A stretch of DNA of 64,000 nucleotides. Source: Vescimonas cirricatena (GTDB lineage: Bacteria; Bacillota; Clostridia; Oscillospirales; Oscillospiraceae). The DNA lies in the NCBI RefSeq assembly GCF_020687045.1, contig NZ_JAJEPW010000008.1, forward strand, positions 14,820 to 78,819, read 5' to 3'. Under the pieces are notes generated by a model, which saw only the letters and a list, made by a program, of their open reading frames with translations, did no database searches and was not told the DNA's origin. This document shows, in pieces, positions 42,607 to 51,755 of this stretch (within the stretch, counting starts at the first letter, position 1; every line of letters begins with the position of its first letter). A program made the position numbers and the translations under genes.

Positions 42607-43170
42607 TTAGCACTCACAATAACACAAGGCTTCTTCCTCCCTGGCACTTTCCAGGAAATCTTTCAATTTAGGAATGGCTGTTCCCCAAAGTGACATACCA
42701 AATAACAGTATCGCTTCCTTCTTTCGATCATAGTAGGTGCTGCGTTCCATATTCAGAACCTCCAGCATTTCTGATTCCTTGTACTTGAAGCGATTGAGAT
42801 ATGCTTTTGAGATAATCTCGCAGTACAGAGCGCCTTTATCTGGATATTCTCTGATTTTCAACATAGCCATATCTACCAGTTCAATGATCCACTTTGTCTC
42901 GAATAAGCTACGAATGCGTTCTTCAAATCGTTCTCTCGCTTCATCCGGAGCAAAGTTCTCCAGATAAATCAACGCACCATCTAAACTATCACCGTAAGTA
43001 CAAATAAGGGTATCACATACATCATTTGCACGATCAATGGTAGACCAGCACACCTCTCGATATATGGATAAAATCAGCTTTGCTCTTTCGTACAGAACCT
43101 TCTCGTCAATGTTCTGCATCCGGCAAAGCATTCGAATATTGCTTAATACCTGTGTATTATATCTGCTCAT
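42607..43170 (-). CDS. Putative ArpU-like/sigma-like regulator of the ICE
   Basis: 187 residues. The protein is helical and charged. A C-terminal stretch (about 130-165: ESEMLEVLNMERSTYYDRKK EAILLFG) looks like the recognition helix region of ArpU/DUF1492-type phage and ICE regulators. No other domain is recognised. It is divergent from the XRE gene at 43457, and the operator array between them may control both. Confidence 0.5.
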   Translation of the reverse strand: MSRYNTQVLSNIRMLCRMQNIDEKVLYERAKLILSIYREVCWSTIDRANDVCDTLICTYGDSLDGALIYLENFAPDEARERFEERIRSLFETKWIIELVDMAMLKIREYPDKGALYCEIISKAYLNRFKYKESEMLEVLNMERSTYYDRKKEAILLFGMSLWGTAIPKLKDFLESAREEEALCYCEC

Positions 43171-43270
43171 TCAGAATCTCCTTTCAGCCTAATCCATAAA
43201 ATAAGAATTCCTTTCTAACTCCTGTCACTTGGCTAAAGGGAAACAAATACCATGGGACAAGAATGACTAT

Positions 43271-43421
43271 AACTTCCGATATATGATTAAAAAACAGAAG
43301 TAAAAACCGGAAGTTCTTGACTTTATAAAAGTTCCGACATATAATTAAGCGGAATTAAAACTTCTGTTGTGATTCTCATTATAACATCTTTCAGAAGTTT
43401 GTCAACAAATAATCGGAAGTT
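43271..43421. promoter_or_regulatory. Operator array and promoter between divergent regulators
   Basis: The motif AACTTCCG / CGGAAGTT or its variant AACTTCTG / CAGAAGTT occurs repeatedly: about 43271, 43295, 43308, 43331, 43359, 43392 and 43414, in both orientations. A consensus promoter TTGACT (43317-43322), 17 bp, TATAAT (43340-43345) reads toward the XRE gene with one motif inside its spacer. This is the layout of a repressor-controlled switch, most likely bound by the XRE protein encoded at 43457. Confidence 0.75.
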
Positions 43422-43456
43422 ACGAATAAATATTTTTTGAAAGGAAGGACACTACC

Positions 43457-43906
43457 ATGACATTTGGAGAAAAAATTAAAGAAGCTCGTTTGGCTATGAA
43501 CCTATCTCAAACGGAGCTTGCCCAGATGACCGGCATCTCCGAAAGATCCCTTTACACTTATGAGCAACTCGGAACGCTCCCCAGAAAAAGCAACATCAGA
43601 AAGCTTGCTGAAGCGCTGCATATCTCTGTGTCCTATCTTTTGGATGAATCTGAAACAGACAGCCAGAGCCATATAGATCAGGATATGTTTATTTTAGAGG
43701 CAAAGGAAAACTTCGGTTCAAAGGGAGCAAAAGAAGCTCAGGAAGTGCTGGGTCGTGTAAATTCTCTGTTTGCCGGTGGAGAATTGGACGAGGACGCAAA
43801 AGATGTATTCTTCCAGGCGATTATGTCAGTCTATATGGACTCTAAGAAAACAGCACGGGAAAAGTACACTCCGAAGAAATACAGAAAGCATAAAGATAAA
43901 GAGTAA
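43457..43906 (+). CDS. XRE family repressor (ImmR-like)
   Basis: 149 residues. N-terminal helix-turn-helix (about 4-62): KIKEARLAMNLSQTELAQMT, GISERSLYTYEQLGTLPRKS. The C-terminal part is acidic then basic, probably for dimerisation or cleavage. It is followed after 51 bp by an ImmA-type metallopeptidase gene. In ICEBs1 and related elements this pair forms a switch in which the protease inactivates the repressor to induce excision. The operator array upstream fits autoregulation. Confidence 0.85.
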   Translation: MTFGEKIKEARLAMNLSQTELAQMTGISERSLYTYEQLGTLPRKSNIRKLAEALHISVSYLLDESETDSQSHIDQDMFILEAKENFGSKGAKEAQEVLGRVNSLFAGGELDEDAKDVFFQAIMSVYMDSKKTAREKYTPKKYRKHKDKE

Positions 43907-43957
43907 AATCCTCAAGCACAGAATCTGTTTTCTGTGTGCGATTCGGAGGTGAAGCAA

Positions 43958-44512
43958 ATGAAAACGGCAGAGCATATCATTGAAACTGTCGATAAGCTTG
44001 TGCGAAAATATCACACCAGAGACCCTTACGAGTTGTGTCAGCTGTTAGGTATCAAAATCCATTATTACGATTTACAGAAGAAATTGAAGGGCTTCTTCTA
44101 TTACCAGTCCAGACAGAAGAATATCGTGATAGATCACAATGTGAACGGTATCCTTGAATGTATCTTAGTCGCACATGAATTAGGACACGCTGTCCTGCAT
44201 ACGAAAATCGCCATGATGCACGGCTTTCAAGAAATGGAAGTGTTTGATGATAGATCAATCGAAGAAAACGAAGCAAACTTCTTTGCGGCAGAGCTTCTGT
44301 TAGAAGATGAGGAAGTTCTGGAATGCCTTTCGGAACACACATTTTTTGAAACTGCTAAAATGCTCTATGTACCGGCAGCATTATTAGACTACGAATTCAG
44401 CCTGCTCCATGAAAAAGGGGTGCTGGTAAATCCGATGTATATTCGTAAAGCAGATTTCCTAAAGAGAGACCTCCACGCCTACGATAACGACATTGATTAT
44501 GGCGATATATGA
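43958..44512 (+). CDS. ImmA/IrrE family metallopeptidase (anti-repressor)
   Basis: 184 residues from ATG 43958 (site cggaggtg); an earlier in-frame start at 43934 is less likely. The zinc motif HELGH appears in LVAHELGHAVLH (about 68-79), with a downstream Glu in EENEANFFAAELLL as third ligand. Proteases of this family cleave XRE repressors, and the neighbouring gene encodes one. Which signal activates it cannot be seen. The following 480 bp have no gene, only a hairpin at 44775-44799. Confidence 0.88.
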   Translation: MKTAEHIIETVDKLVRKYHTRDPYELCQLLGIKIHYYDLQKKLKGFFYYQSRQKNIVIDHNVNGILECILVAHELGHAVLHTKIAMMHGFQEMEVFDDRSIEENEANFFAAELLLEDEEVLECLSEHTFFETAKMLYVPAALLDYEFSLLHEKGVLVNPMYIRKADFLKRDLHAYDNDIDYGDI

Positions 44513-44989
44513 ATATCAGTTCTTTATTTCCTTACAGAAAAAGTCCACCAGTACGATGCGCAGTATTTCTAAAAACTTTTGAAAAAAGCGGCGATTGATA
44601 TTTAACCAAATCGCCTCCGACACTCTATCGGCTATATTTTACTTAAAATGAACAACTATTAGGAGAGATTGAGACAAGTATAAAACAACTATCTTTTGAC
44701 ACTGTGCATTTCTTAATAATTAGACTGTAAAAGTTCACCTGCTTCAAGGTTGTAATTGTGAACATAAAGACAAAGGCTGGTAGGGTTTATCTGCCAGCCC
44801 ACAATTATGATTCACACGCAGCATTACTGCGTTTCACGATCAGCAGATGTTCTTAATGTAATAGCATACACGGTTTCTGCTGTTCCATTAGTTATGCTGC
44901 CGTCGTAATATTAGTAGACGCAAAAATTCCCCCTTATAGAGTTTGATAGCTTGTTTCATCAGTTCCATACGACGCACTTTTCCTGGAGC

Positions 44990-45382
44990 TTAACAAGCCT
45001 CTTTGCCGAGCTTATCAAACTGAGCGAAGTCCGTTATGATTTTCAAATTAGGGTTCAGACGATACCCGGCCTGTGTACTGACAATCAAGTCTTCATCCGA
45101 GATCAACTGAAATGTGCGGCGAAACCGATATACTAATCCCCTGAGATTGCTGCAAATTTTTTCGCTGTTACGCTCATCATCAGGCCACAGGCTATCTGCG
45201 ATTTTCATGGGCTGATGTAATGTTTTCTTGCTCAGAAGCAGGTACACCAAGAGCTTACAGAGCTTTGGGGACTTTATTTGTTCCTCGTAAATGACACCTC
45301 TGGATGTGTAAATTTCTATCGAGCCAAACAATTTAATAACAATTTCATTGGGGTTTTGAATATGTTTGGGAGCGACCATCAT
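44990..45382 (-). pseudogene. Fragment of a SARP/BTAD-type transcriptional regulator
   Basis: 130 codons encoding an OmpR-like winged helix: IVIKLFGSIEIYTSRGVIYE, LCKLLVYLLLSKKTLHQPMK, IADSLWPDDERNSEKICSNL RGLVYRFRR. SARP-type proteins continue with a large bacterial transcriptional activation domain, but here the frame ends after 130 codons. It is probably a truncated gene, although a stand-alone short DNA-binding protein cannot be excluded. Neighbours give no hint of its target. Confidence 0.55.
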
Positions 45383-45592
45383 TTTTCTGCTAATTGCATT
45401 TCCAAGATGGTGCTTCCAATCACATAGGATACCATTTTCAAAAAGCTGGTTTGATTAACAAACTTTTTAGCGTTCCGAACCACTAAAAAGCCCGTAGGTT
45501 TCGGTGCAATTGGAACTGCAATAAAGGAGTCGATCATCAATCGCTTGTATAGGTCATACTCAACTGGATAGACTTTTTTGAAAGGGGTCGCT

Positions 45593-46045
45593 ATGATGAC
45601 GGGAAAGTGCTGTACCTTCTTCGGGCACCGTCAGTGTCCTGTTTCCGTACGACCAGCCTTGAAACGCTGTCTGGAGGACTTGATTGTTCATTATGATATC
45701 ACGATGTTCTATGTCGGTAATCAAGGGGCATTTGATAGCATAGTTCGCTCTGTCCTGCGGGAGCTTGCGGAGCAATATGCAAACATCACCTATGCTGTTG
45801 TATTGGCATATTTACCACCGGAGCGGAAGGACGATCTGGCCCGCTTTGAAGACTACTCGGATACTATGTACCCAGAGGGAATAGAAACCGTACCCAAACG
45901 TTTTGCCATCGACTGGCGGAATCATTGGCTACTCAAGCAGGCTGATTATGTGGTGGCATACATCACGCACTCCTGGGGCGGCGCAGCTCAATATGCAGAG
46001 CTGGCGGCCAAAAAGAGGAAAATTGTCATAAACCTTACAGAGTAG
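45593..46045 (+). CDS. SLOG family (YpsA/DUF1273-like) protein
   Basis: 150 residues from ATG 45593, with aaagggg upstream. The Rossmann-like SLOG pattern is visible: CTFFGHRQCPVSVRPALKRC, MFYVGNQGAFDSIVRSVLRE, YVVAYITHSWGGAAQYAELA. SLOG proteins bind nucleotides or their derivatives, and some act as sensors in defence systems. No effector gene is evident beside it, so the role is open. The gene is complete. Confidence 0.78.
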   Translation: MMTGKCCTFFGHRQCPVSVRPALKRCLEDLIVHYDITMFYVGNQGAFDSIVRSVLRELAEQYANITYAVVLAYLPPERKDDLARFEDYSDTMYPEGIETVPKRFAIDWRNHWLLKQADYVVAYITHSWGGAAQYAELAAKKRKIVINLTE

Positions 46046-46309
46046 GTGAAAAAAGTGTGAAAGGATGCATCGGAGTATATCACTTGCCGGTGCACCCTTT
46101 TTACTATGTGAAAAGGACAACTTCACATTGCTTCACATCTGAATAGAATAGAAATCAGATGGCAACTCTAAATCCACTGATAAAAACTATAGATATGCAA
46201 AGAAATTCTTCGCACATCAACAATAATTTGTTGAAATTTATAAAATTGTGGCGTATAATATAAAATATTAGTAGCCATACATTGTTATGAGGTATAAAGG
46301 AGGAGCGGT

Positions 46310-47607
46310 ATGCCTATTAACCATGAAGTAGTATATGGTGGTTTACTTGAAAAGAATGCCCCCCCGCCTGATACACTAAAGTCAGTCATAAGAATCCAAG
46401 GTGATTTTCAAGGGCAAAAGTGCGCCTTTGGGATTTCGGACGAAGTATTAAGTAAACATATTTTACTTGTTGGTGGAACGGGGAGTGGTAAAACGAACTT
46501 GTTTTACCACATAGTAAAACAGCTCAAAGCCAAAATGACAGCAGATGATGTCATTTTGGCTTTGACAGCAAAGGTGACTTCCATAAAAAGTTCTTTTCAA
46601 AAGGCGATATCCTTATAGGAAATTCTGCTCAATATCGCAAGCAATCAGAGAAATGGAACATATATGAAGAAATAGTTGCTGAGGGCAAGGATTATGTTTC
46701 TGTTTCACAAAACGTCCAAGAAATCTGCAAGTCTCTTTTTGCTAAACTCGTAGAAAAAAATAGTAGCAACCCATTTTTTCCGATTGCCGCTCAAGATTTG
46801 GTGGCCTCAATAATTATAGCTTTGGTTCGAAATGGCGTCGTTCCGAACAACCGAGATATTAAAGACTATATCGACTCTTCTTCTCCTGATGATTTGAGAG
46901 AGCTTTTGGGGCAACACCGAGATCTGGCTTCGGTTGCTTCATATATTGGAAGTAAGTCCGGCTCCCAAGCACAAGGAGTCTTATCCGAGATGTACTCTGT
47001 TGTCCGGGATGTATTCACCGGCGTATTCGCTGAAGATGGTGATTTTTCTATGCGTAAGTTTATTCGTCAAAAGAATGGACGAACCGCATTTATTGAGTAC
47101 GATCTTGCAATAGGCGATGTTCTCTCTCCTATTTACACCTTGCTCTTTGATCTTGCATTAAAAGAGGCACTTGGTCGTACCGCAACGCAAGGCAATGTGT
47201 ACTTAATTGCAGATGAATTAAAACTATTGCCTAATCTGCGACACTTGGAAGATGGCATCAATTTTGGCCGTGGCCTTGGCGTAAAAATACTTGCTGGTTT
47301 ACAAAGCATTGACCAATTAAATGCAAATTACGAAAATGAGACCAAGGCCCGAAATGCGGTGTCGGGTTTTTCTTCTGTATTTGCCTTCCAACAGAACGAC
47401 TACAACACCAGAGAATATATTAGTCAGCTCATGGGGCGAAACATGATTTTAGAAACCTTTGCAGAAGCAAATGGCAATATTCATTATGAAAAACGAGAAG
47501 GATTTACAGTAGAGGACTGGGATTTAACATCGTTGTCCGTAGGTGAAGCAGTAGTAAAGATGCCATCAACTGCTCCCTTCCGTTTCAAGTTTGAGCTATT
47601 CAAATAA
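46310..47607 (+). pseudogene. HerA/TraG-type ATPase gene broken by a frameshift
   Basis: Two adjacent frames encode one ATPase. The first (46310-46618) holds Walker A LLVGGTGSGKTNLF at about residue 59. In the second frame the expected continuation GFDSKGDFHKKFFSKGDI starts at about 46556 and runs on to 47607, with Walker B-like VYLIADELKLLP and a C-terminal FRFKFELFK. Loss of one base in a short T run near 46553-46560 explains the shift. The family includes HerA-type helicases and conjugation coupling ATPases. It would yield only a short N-terminal fragment unless slippage occurs. Confidence 0.7.
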
Positions 47608-47642
47608 TTATGAAGATGCTTTATTGGCTAGGAGGATAGCTT

Positions 47643-47765
47643 ATGAGCTTGTTTGGAAATATGTTTCGAGGTGCCTCGTCCGCCTCGCTTTGGACGGGTA
47701 ACATGATATATACAGCATTGTTGGCATCCCATTTGGACTGCAGTTTTTCAAATTTGCAAAGATAG
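47643..47765 (+). pseudogene. Short truncated reading frame after the ATPase
   Basis: 40 residues starting MSLFGNMFRGASSASLWTGN, with a good site (aggaggata). It begins 35 bp after the ATPase, as an operon partner would, but ends quickly in an unrelated-looking tail. Likely the start of a gene whose rest was replaced by the cargo cluster beginning at 47.88 kb. Confidence 0.45.
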
Positions 47766-47883
47766 CCCTGTTGCCGTTTGGATCTCACATCGACAGCAGC
47801 AGATTTAAGTCACTGTAATACTTATTGGGTATACGATTAGTAAATTCTAATGAAAAAACAAACGCTTGGAGGTCATAATTATT

Positions 47884-48939
47884 ATGAAAAAGATAGTTGC
47901 AATTTTGTTGGCTGTAGTCTTTGTGTTGGGGTCTTTTGCAGGCTGCGCATCTAACGATAACGTGGAAAGTGGAAAAACCATTACCGTTACCGATATGGCT
48001 GGTAATACTGTCGAGCTGCCGACAAATATCGATAAAATAGCTTGTCAGTCCTCGACTTGCGAGGCAGCAATCATTACTTTGGGCAAAGGTGCTCTTTTGA
48101 TTGGCACTACCGACTATACTGATGAAACTACATTTGCTTATCAGCTCTATCCTGAACTCTCCACGGTAAGAAAATGTGAAGATGATCTTTCTGTTGAAGA
48201 AATGCTTGAAGCCAATGTGGATGTTGTTTTTGTCAAGGACACTAATAAAATTGAAAAATATCAAAATGCAGGTATGAAAGTTGTATGTCTCGACTTTGAT
48301 ACTGTCGAAGGTACAAAGAAATCCATTGAGCTTCTTGGAACAATCCTGGATGTGACCGAGCGTTCCAACAAATGCTTGGCATACATTGAAAAATGCGAAA
48401 CTCTTATTGCAGAAAGACTTAACGATGGTGAGACCAAGTCCTTTACAGCGTATTATTCTCGTGCTAAGTATGAGGATAGCAATCTTCTCACTACATACGC
48501 AGCAGGTCATATCTACTCTGAATGGATTGCTACTAGCGGTGGTTCCGTTATCACAAAAGATATGGATCTTCACGAAACAAAGGGCGGCGTACATATTAAC
48601 GGTGAAGAGTTAGTTAACGCAAATCCGGATATCATTTTTGTTGGTGGTTATTACAGAAACTCCGTATATGAGGAAGCTATGTCTGGAGAATACCGTGATA
48701 CTCTTACTGCCATCAAGGACAACAGAGTATATGTGATTCCCACTAGCGTTTCTGACTGGAGCGTTGGCACTTGTGAAATCGGCTTGGTTACTTTGTGGTG
48801 CGCTACAGTTGTTTATCCCGAACTGTTCAGTGATATCGACATGGCAAAAGAAATCATCACATTCTATAAGGATGTGGCAGATGTGACTGTATCCAGAGAA
48901 CTTGCTGAAGCTATTCTGACCAGCAACGAAAGCAAATAA
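47884..48939 (+). CDS. Substrate-binding lipoprotein of a siderophore/B12-type ABC importer
   Basis: 351 residues from ATG 47884 (site ttggaggt; an upstream in-frame TTG is not needed). Lipoprotein signal MKKIVAILLAVVFVLGSFAG with Cys at 21. The domain is of the BtuF/FepB-type periplasmic binding family (PF01497): VTDMAGNTVELPTNIDKIAC, the NPDIIFVGG segment and C-terminal lobe. Ligands of the family are ferric siderophores, haem, nickel chelates or cobalamin; this one cannot be assigned. It opens the cargo cluster that continues with a radical SAM gene, permease and ATPase. Confidence 0.88.
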   Translation: MKKIVAILLAVVFVLGSFAGCASNDNVESGKTITVTDMAGNTVELPTNIDKIACQSSTCEAAIITLGKGALLIGTTDYTDETTFAYQLYPELSTVRKCEDDLSVEEMLEANVDVVFVKDTNKIEKYQNAGMKVVCLDFDTVEGTKKSIELLGTILDVTERSNKCLAYIEKCETLIAERLNDGETKSFTAYYSRAKYEDSNLLTTYAAGHIYSEWIATSGGSVITKDMDLHETKGGVHINGEELVNANPDIIFVGGYYRNSVYEEAMSGEYRDTLTAIKDNRVYVIPTSVSDWSVGTCEIGLVTLWCATVVYPELFSDIDMAKEIITFYKDVADVTVSRELAEAILTSNESK

Positions 48940-48977
48940 TACTATCAGCAAAGTGCTGGTAATAGGAGGGATAACTT

Positions 48978-49943
48978 ATGGTGCGTTCAACTTCCTGTAA
49001 AACGCTTCACATTGAATATACGGATGGCTGCAACAGCAGGTGTAGAATGTGTGATTATTGGAAGATTCAAACCCCAAAAACAATTGACAATGCTTTGCTG
49101 TATAAAAATATTGTTATGCTTATTCCCCAGGGACTAAAAACTGTGTATTTTTCTGGGGGAGAATGTCTGGTCGTAGCCGACCAGCTTCTTCCCCTAGTTG
49201 AAAAATTACACAAAGAATATCCATCCCTTAAGTTAAAGCTGAATACTAACGGAATATTGCTAAAAAAATATGCTGAACAAATCGGAAATATTTTTTCTAC
49301 GGTCATTATATCTTTGGATACTGTTGATCCTAAAATATATAGACAGATTAGAGGAATTGACGGGCTGAAAACAATTATGCAAGGCATTCAACTATTACAT
49401 AGGCAATCTCCCTCAGTAGCAATTAATCTCCGATGCCTCGTCCTCCCAGAGAATATTGATGATTTGAAGGCAATTATAGACTTTGCAATAGAAAATGAGT
49501 TGACCAAAATCAGCTTTATTCCAGAAGATACGAGTAGTACTACGTCGTTTGGACGAAACGATGAGTTTTGCCATAATTCGCATATATCCGATGCTGACTA
49601 TAAGCATCTATGTTGCATCGTTGATGAAATTAAATGTGAGTATTCTGCTCAAATGGGAAATCTTCTGTCAAGGAATGGTGCAGATTTTGACTATATTCTA
49701 AAGGTTTATTCAGGGACTGAGGGTATTACGCTTCCCTGCGATAAGGCGAAATGTTCTTGCGTAATTGGCGCAGATCTTCGGGTAAGCCCATGCTTTTTCG
49801 TTCCAGGGGAACAGTATTTGTCTTCGGGAAAAAGTGTGCAGGATATTCTTTGTAGCGATGCCCACCAAAAAGTAATCACCCAAATATACTCTACAGAAAA
49901 TAGCCCTTGTGCACAGTGTGTTTGTCCAAAAATATTGTCCTAA
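48978..49943 (+). CDS. Radical SAM protein with a C-terminal Cys-rich region
   Basis: 321 residues. The SAM/[4Fe-4S] motif CNSRCRMC gives Cys at 18, 22 and 25. A GGE-type motif (FSGGECLV) and a partial TIM barrel follow. The C-terminus has at least six Cys (PCDKAKCSCVIGADLRVSPC and SPCAQCVCP), resembling a SPASM or twitch domain that binds further iron-sulfur clusters. Such enzymes often modify peptides. It lies between the importer's binding-protein and permease genes, so it is likely part of the same pathway. The substrate is unknown and no precursor peptide gene was found. Confidence 0.85.
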   Translation: MVRSTSCKTLHIEYTDGCNSRCRMCDYWKIQTPKTIDNALLYKNIVMLIPQGLKTVYFSGGECLVVADQLLPLVEKLHKEYPSLKLKLNTNGILLKKYAEQIGNIFSTVIISLDTVDPKIYRQIRGIDGLKTIMQGIQLLHRQSPSVAINLRCLVLPENIDDLKAIIDFAIENELTKISFIPEDTSSTTSFGRNDEFCHNSHISDADYKHLCCIVDEIKCEYSAQMGNLLSRNGADFDYILKVYSGTEGITLPCDKAKCSCVIGADLRVSPCFFVPGEQYLSSGKSVQDILCSDAHQKVITQIYSTENSPCAQCVCPKILS

Positions 49944-49971
49944 ATCATTGAACCGGTAAGGAGTATGTACC

Positions 49972-50952
49972 TTGAGAAAAAAACGAATCATTCTATTTTG
50001 CGGGTTAATCTTTTTGATTGGGGTGGCATTATTTGCGCTCTGCGCCGGTCGCTACAACCTTTCTGTTGGGAAAGTATTTTCTTCCCTTATTGGGCAAGGA
50101 GATAGCTCTCAAAGCTTGGTTGTAATGAATTTGCGATTGCCGAGGATCCTTTGCGCCATTTTAATTGGTGCCGCATTAGCAAGCTCCGGTGCTGCATATC
50201 AAGGTATGTTCCAAAACCCGCTTATTTCTCCAGATATTCTAGGGGTTTCATCTGGAGCTTGTGTCGGTGCAATAGTCGCCATTCTATTGGGACTAAGTGC
50301 ATCTACCCAAATGTTTTTTGCTTTTATATCCGGAATTGCCAGCGTTTCTTTGGCTGTTTTATTATCAATCATAACCAAGAAGAACCGCCATGTTGTGCTA
50401 GTGTTTTCAGGTGTTATCATCGGTCGGTTTATGAGTTCTGTTGTTGGTTTTTTAATTTTTTTTGCAGACGATGAATCTCAGTTGGGCGCTATTTTGGAAT
50501 GGTAAATGGGAAGTCTTGCCAAAGTCTCAATGAACGATGTGCTTTTCTTCGGCCCCTTTCTTGTAGTATGTATTGTGGTTCTTTACTTGCTGCGATGGCG
50601 TATTAATCTTCTGTCTGTTGGTGACGCAGAAGCAAAGGCGTTAGGCGTTGATTTGGAGAAGGAACGCCTTTTGATTATCTTGGTCGCCACGTTAGCAACT
50701 GCAATATCTGTGTGTATTGCAGGCACAATTGCATGGATCGGCTTAATAATTCCTCACATTTGCCGATGGATAATCAAAGACGATAACAGATATAGTATGC
50801 CATTAAATATTATAGTTGGAGCAATTGCGTTGCTGTTATCAGATACGATAGCACGCACAATACTACCGTATGAACTTCCCCTAGAGGTCATTACAGGGCT
50901 TGTCGGTGCTCCTATTTTTGCAATTATTATGGTGAGAAGATGGAAAGAGTAG
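49972..50952 (+). pseudogene. FecCD-type permease gene interrupted by an in-frame TAA
   Basis: A TTG start with site aaggag gives 177 codons to a TAA at 50503-50505. The same frame continues to 50952 and completes the permease. The two parts join as ...AILEW-stop-MGSLAKVSM; relatives have WLMGSL here, so a single change of a Leu TTA to TAA explains it. The protein is a siderophore/B12-type permease with about ten helices (GAALASSGAAYQGMFQNPLI, PDILGVSSGA). The two fragments overlap neither frame nor start signals well. It is either a recent nonsense mutation, a sequencing error or a gene that is read through. Confidence 0.8.
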
Positions 50953-51737
50953 AAAATTCTGCTGCGGCACTGTCCGTTGGAAAACTATCGTTTTCCTATA
51001 AAACTAAAAAAACTGTTTTGAAGAATATCAGTTTCACTGTTCCACTGGGCGATGTTTTAACAATTCTTGGGCCTAACGGATCGGGAAAAACAACCCTGTT
51101 AAACTGTATTCTAAGAAACATATCTGGATACTCTGGAGAAATTCAAGTGCTTGGGAAATTACTCCAGAATTATACTACAAAGGAATACGCTGCAGCCGTC
51201 GCTTATGTTCCTCAACTATCACAGCTTAATTTTGATTATACTGTGGAGGAATTCACATTGATGGGGTGTAATCCACACAAATCTTTCCTCGCACAGCCAA
51301 CTGAAGAAGACTATGCCTTGGTAGCACAAAGCTTGAGGCAACTAGGAATATATGAATTGAAGGATTCTCTAATGGGCGAAATTAGCGGTGGTGAACGACA
51401 ACTTGTTTACATCGCCAGAGCTATTACTCAACAGCCCAAATTAATCATCATGGACGAACCGACTTCGGCTCTTGATTATAGTAACCAATATAAGGTCATA
51501 CAGATGCTCAAGTCGTTAAACCAAAATGGATATTCAATCATTTTGACAAGCCACAATCCAGAATACGCATACATGTTGGGAGGACATGTGGCAATGCTTT
51601 ATAAAGGTGAAAAATTTTTGCATGGCAAAGTAAGCGAACTAATGACAGAAGAGAATCTTACAGAAATGTACGGTACAGAGATCAAAGTCCGCTATCTGCC
51701 AGAGTTTGATACTAATATCTGTATTCGTACAGATTGA
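50940..51737 (+). CDS. ABC importer ATP-binding protein (FecE/BtuD-like)
   Basis: 265 residues. Walker A GPNGSGKTT (about 42-50), signature ISGGERQLVYIARA (about 146-159) and Walker B LIIMDEPTSALDY (about 168-180) are all present, with the H-loop in TSHNPEYA. It overlaps the permease frame by 13 bp, showing that the two halves of the interrupted permease belong to this operon. It energises uptake of the ligand bound by the lipoprotein at 47884. Confidence 0.92.
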   Translation: MERVENSAAALSVGKLSFSYKTKKTVLKNISFTVPLGDVLTILGPNGSGKTTLLNCILRNISGYSGEIQVLGKLLQNYTTKEYAAAVAYVPQLSQLNFDYTVEEFTLMGCNPHKSFLAQPTEEDYALVAQSLRQLGIYELKDSLMGEISGGERQLVYIARAITQQPKLIIMDEPTSALDYSNQYKVIQMLKSLNQNGYSIILTSHNPEYAYMLGGHVAMLYKGEKFLHGKVSELMTEENLTEMYGTEIKVRYLPEFDTNICIRTD

Positions 51738-51755
51738 TAATAGGAGGATTATTCT

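Noticed and set aside
50503..50505. Programmed recoding at the permease stop
   Set aside because: The codon is TAA, not TGA, and no downstream recoding hairpin or slippery site was noticed, so a plain nonsense mutation is simpler.
47884..51737. Linking the importer at 48-52 kb with the B12-binding proteins at 7-15 kb
   Set aside because: The two are on different mobile elements with different GC content, no cobalamin riboswitch was seen near 47.8 kb, and the binding protein's ligand cannot be told from sequence.
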